From Fibrobacterota bacterium (GTDB lineage: Bacteria > Fibrobacterota > Fibrobacteria > UBA11236), in assembly GCA_023249635.1 (NCBI GenBank), contig JAHFCH010000005.1, forward strand, positions 17,684 through 81,683: a stretch of DNA of 64,000 nt, written 5' to 3'. Of the stretch, positions 62,470 to 64,000 are shown one piece after another; within the stretch, counting starts at the first letter, position 1; each line of letters begins with the position of its first letter. The position numbers and the translations under genes were made by a program. Under the pieces are notes generated by a model. It saw only the letters and a list, made by a program, of their open reading frames with translations. It ran no database searches and was not told the origin of the DNA.

Positions 62470-62635
62470 ATAGCGGACCGGTGGACAATTCCGGTGCGCG
62501 TGCTCGCGGGTAATGATGATAAGCTAACCCGCCCCGCCCCATGCGGAACGGGTCCGGGAGCCACAAACTGCTCTCTAATTGAGAGCATACCGGGGCCGAA
62601 ACGGGAGCCTCCCGGGCCGGCCCGTGCTACATTAG
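62434..62635 (-). ncRNA. Candidate minus-strand small RNA ending at the terminator
   Basis: The orphan terminator, the chain of hairpins upstream of it on the same strand and the lack of any minus-strand reading frame suggest a transcript of up to about 200 nt, starting near the divergent TIGR02147 copy 4. It does not match tRNA, tmRNA, SRP, RNase P or 6S features that I could recognise. The 5' end is a guess. Confidence 0.25.
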
Positions 62636-62644
62636 GGGTACGCC

Positions 62645-63487
62645 ATGAACCCGCCCAAGCCCCCGGCCCCTGCCGTTACCGCATACCTGGATTTCCGTAG
62701 CTTCCTGAAGGATTGGTTCCACTACCGCAAGGAAATCCAGCCGGGGTATTCCATGCGCACGTTCGCGCGGAACCCCACTTTGGGAATCTCCAGCACCAGC
62801 TTCATGACCAACCTGATAAAAGGGGCCAGGAACCTGACCCAGCGGCAGCGGCTGGCCTTCATCAAGGCCCTGAAGCTCGAGGGCGCCGAGGCCGAGTACT
62901 TCGACTTCCTGGTGCAATTCAATCAGGCCAAGACTTTGGACGAGAAGAACTACTTTTTCTCCCACCTCTCCAAGCATCGGGGCTCGCAAGCCAAACTGCT
63001 GCTGGAGCGTCAATATGCGTTCTTCGCGAAATGGCATCATAGCGTGATTTGGAATTATCTCGGCCTGCCGCGTTCCGAGGCCGCCCCTGCGCGCATCGCC
63101 AAACATCTGGCCGAAGAATTGCCCGCGGAGCAAGTGCAGGAATCCCTGGACCTGTTGACCGGCATGGGCCTCATAAAGAAAACCGCCAACGGCTATGACG
63201 TGGCCGAGCGCCACCTGGTCACGGACAAGGTCTTCATGGGCCAGGTGGCCAAAGATTACCATCGCGAATTTTTACGTATCGCATCGGCCGCGCTCGATCG
63301 TTATCCTGCCGAGAAGCGGCAATTCAATGTGTTGGCCTTCTCGGTTTCGGACAAAGGGTTCGAAGCCGTCAAACAGCGCATCAGCGCGTTCCTGCAAGAG
63401 GTGAGGGAAATCGTGGATCGCGACGCGGATATGAACCAGGTCAACCTCCTTAACATCCAGCTATTCCCCGGAGCGCGCATTCCATGA
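62645..63487 (+). CDS. TIGR02147 family protein (copy 4), putative HTH regulator
   Basis: A 280-aa, more divergent member. Start MNPPKPPAPAVTAYLDFRSF replaces the usual FxYxDY opening but aligns afterwards (RSFLKDWFHYRKEIQPGYSM). HTH-like region LGISSTSFMTNLIKGARNLT (about 47-66), central FFAKWHHSVIWNYL, and C-terminal MNQVNLLNIQLFPGAR in place of the VYQ.NFQLFP strand. Overlaps the next gene by ATGA. It is transcribed away from the structured intergenic region. Confidence 0.86.
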   Translation: MNPPKPPAPAVTAYLDFRSFLKDWFHYRKEIQPGYSMRTFARNPTLGISSTSFMTNLIKGARNLTQRQRLAFIKALKLEGAEAEYFDFLVQFNQAKTLDEKNYFFSHLSKHRGSQAKLLLERQYAFFAKWHHSVIWNYLGLPRSEAAPARIAKHLAEELPAEQVQESLDLLTGMGLIKKTANGYDVAERHLVTDKVFMGQVAKDYHREFLRIASAALDRYPAEKRQFNVLAFSVSDKGFEAVKQRISAFLQEVREIVDRDADMNQVNLLNIQLFPGARIP

Positions 63488-64000
63488 CTTCCCGACCCCG
63501 GTTCTTCCGGGGCCTACGCGGCCCTTGGTCATCGCTTAGGACCGCAGCGCTGGCCTTGGCGTTCGCGGCCCTGCCCTTCCTGCCCCTCTCCGGTTGCAAC
63601 CAAGGGGGCACGACTTCCGAGGGCGGCAACCCCGGCGTACTGCAATTCCGCCGCGATGGACAGCCCACGCGCTTCACCGGCTTCATCGAAATCGTCGCCA
63701 CCGATTCCAATCCGTCTTTCTTCCGCATGCCGCCCGACGATGGTGGTACCCATCCGATTTCCGTGGCCATCGGCGGCGTGTCGGCCATTTCCAACTTGGG
63801 CGTTAGCGAAGCGACTACGGTATCCCTCTATTGGGACGATGTCGCCCGTTCCCTCTACACCCATCCGGAATTGCCCCTCGCTAAGCGGGCCTCCGCAATG
63901 CGTCTGCCCGGCCTTCCCGATTTCAACATCCTCTTGATCGGCACCGACGGAAGCGCGGGATGGATCAACGGGGTCCACCCCGATCCCAGCGACGGCTTTT
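63484..64000 (+). CDS. Lipoprotein, partner of TIGR02147 copy 4 (3' end off window)
   Basis: The protein opens MTSRPRFFRGLRGPWSSLRT and has a lipobox in FLPLSGCNQ, followed by a flexible GGTTSEGGNPG linker that recalls other Fibrobacterota lipoproteins. The visible mature part (FTGFIEIVATDSNPSFFRMP, ATTVSLYWDDVARSLYTHPE) is beta-rich with no recognised domain. Open at the right edge after 172 codons. ATG 63484 overlaps the regulator stop as ATGA. Confidence 0.8.
   Translation, partial: MTSRPRFFRGLRGPWSSLRTAALALAFAALPFLPLSGCNQGGTTSEGGNPGVLQFRRDGQPTRFTGFIEIVATDSNPSFFRMPPDDGGTHPISVAIGGVSAISNLGVSEATTVSLYWDDVARSLYTHPELPLAKRASAMRLPGLPDFNILLIGTDGSAGWINGVHPDPSDGF

Larger units (their letters stand above)
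62198..62644. other. Structured intergenic region
   Basis: 447 bp with no gene but at least five hairpins in a row: the 122-bp inverted repeat, GGTTGCCG...CGGCAACC (62372-62407), the minus-strand terminator (62430-62469) inside outer arms CACCGGTCC/GGACCGGTG (62410 and 62475), GCGGGT...ACCCGC (62506-62532) and GCTCTC...GAGAGC (62569-62585). This density is far above that of the other intergenic gaps. Confidence 0.6.

Noticed and set aside
62506..62640. tRNA-like structure in the intergenic hairpins
   Set aside because: A GCTC/GAGC stem suggests a D-arm, but there is no TΨC loop sequence (GTTC-A), no anticodon arm of the right size and no CCA end.

Overview
The window looks like a chromosomal piece of a GC-rich, diderm, free-living relative of Fibrobacter (phylum Fibrobacterota). 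The main pointer is four copies of the TIGR02147 family, first described as a Fibrobacter paralogous family. Supporting signs are many lipoproteins, outer-membrane barrels, and secreted enzymes ending in a short beta-rich tail that resembles type IX sorting domains. This placement is inferred from family content; no rRNA or other phylogenetic marker lies in the window.

Layout. 1-1192: a TIGR02147 regulator with an overlapping lipoprotein gene that runs off the left edge. 1528-6101: a PilB/GspE-type ATPase fused to a degenerate receiver domain, a one-TM protein with an AgmX/TonB-like C-terminus, and a lipoprotein. 6139-7747: a tripartite HipBST kinase toxin-antitoxin operon behind three near-identical palindromic operators. 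7757-14627: a zinc-ribbon membrane protein, an AidB-like acyl-CoA dehydrogenase and a full-length Lhr helicase. 14624-22856: a six-gene minus-strand operon (Tat-exported Gfo/Idh/MocA oxidoreductase, HEAT-repeat protein, three tandem outer-membrane barrel paralogs, DUF1080 protein) that looks like an envelope pathway for 3-keto-glycosides. 22994-25590: a second TIGR02147/lipoprotein pair. 25694-32986: M6 metalloprotease, LEA-like lipoprotein, ABC-F protein, TauE/SafE exporter, a barrel protein and class II fumarase. 33032-33859: a lone BRO-N phage-type gene. 34186-45714: a secreted carbohydrate-oxidation neighbourhood (GH17 glucanase, four soluble PQQ/glucose-sorbosone dehydrogenase-type propellers, a galactose-oxidase-like copper radical enzyme, and a DUF2156 protein). 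45815-48782: MarR, PhyH dioxygenase, methyltransferase and nitroreductase, apparently one operon. 48840-48956: a cluster of DnaA boxes, followed by an unknown 521-aa gene, a decayed REP-associated (Y1) transposase-like gene and a small unknown gene. 51763-57698: nuoJKLMN, the membrane half of complex I, each gene overlapping the next by ATGA. 57898-58902: a membrane histidine kinase. 59293-61471 and 62645-64000: the third and fourth TIGR02147/lipoprotein pairs, separated by a secreted protein and a 447-bp intergenic region packed with hairpins and a minus-strand terminator.

The most interesting item is the TIGR02147/lipoprotein module. Four independent copies place a cytoplasmic HTH-type regulator directly upstream of a different exported lipoprotein, with stop/start overlap in at least three. 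Two of the four share a 9-bp motif upstream of the regulator. This looks like a lineage-specific regulator/surface-lipoprotein system whose function I cannot assign. Other leads are the three-operator HipBST locus, the 3-keto-glycoside operon with a triplicated barrel, the domesticated or decayed transposase, two hairpins built from heptamer repeats, and the structured intergenic region near 62.4 kb.
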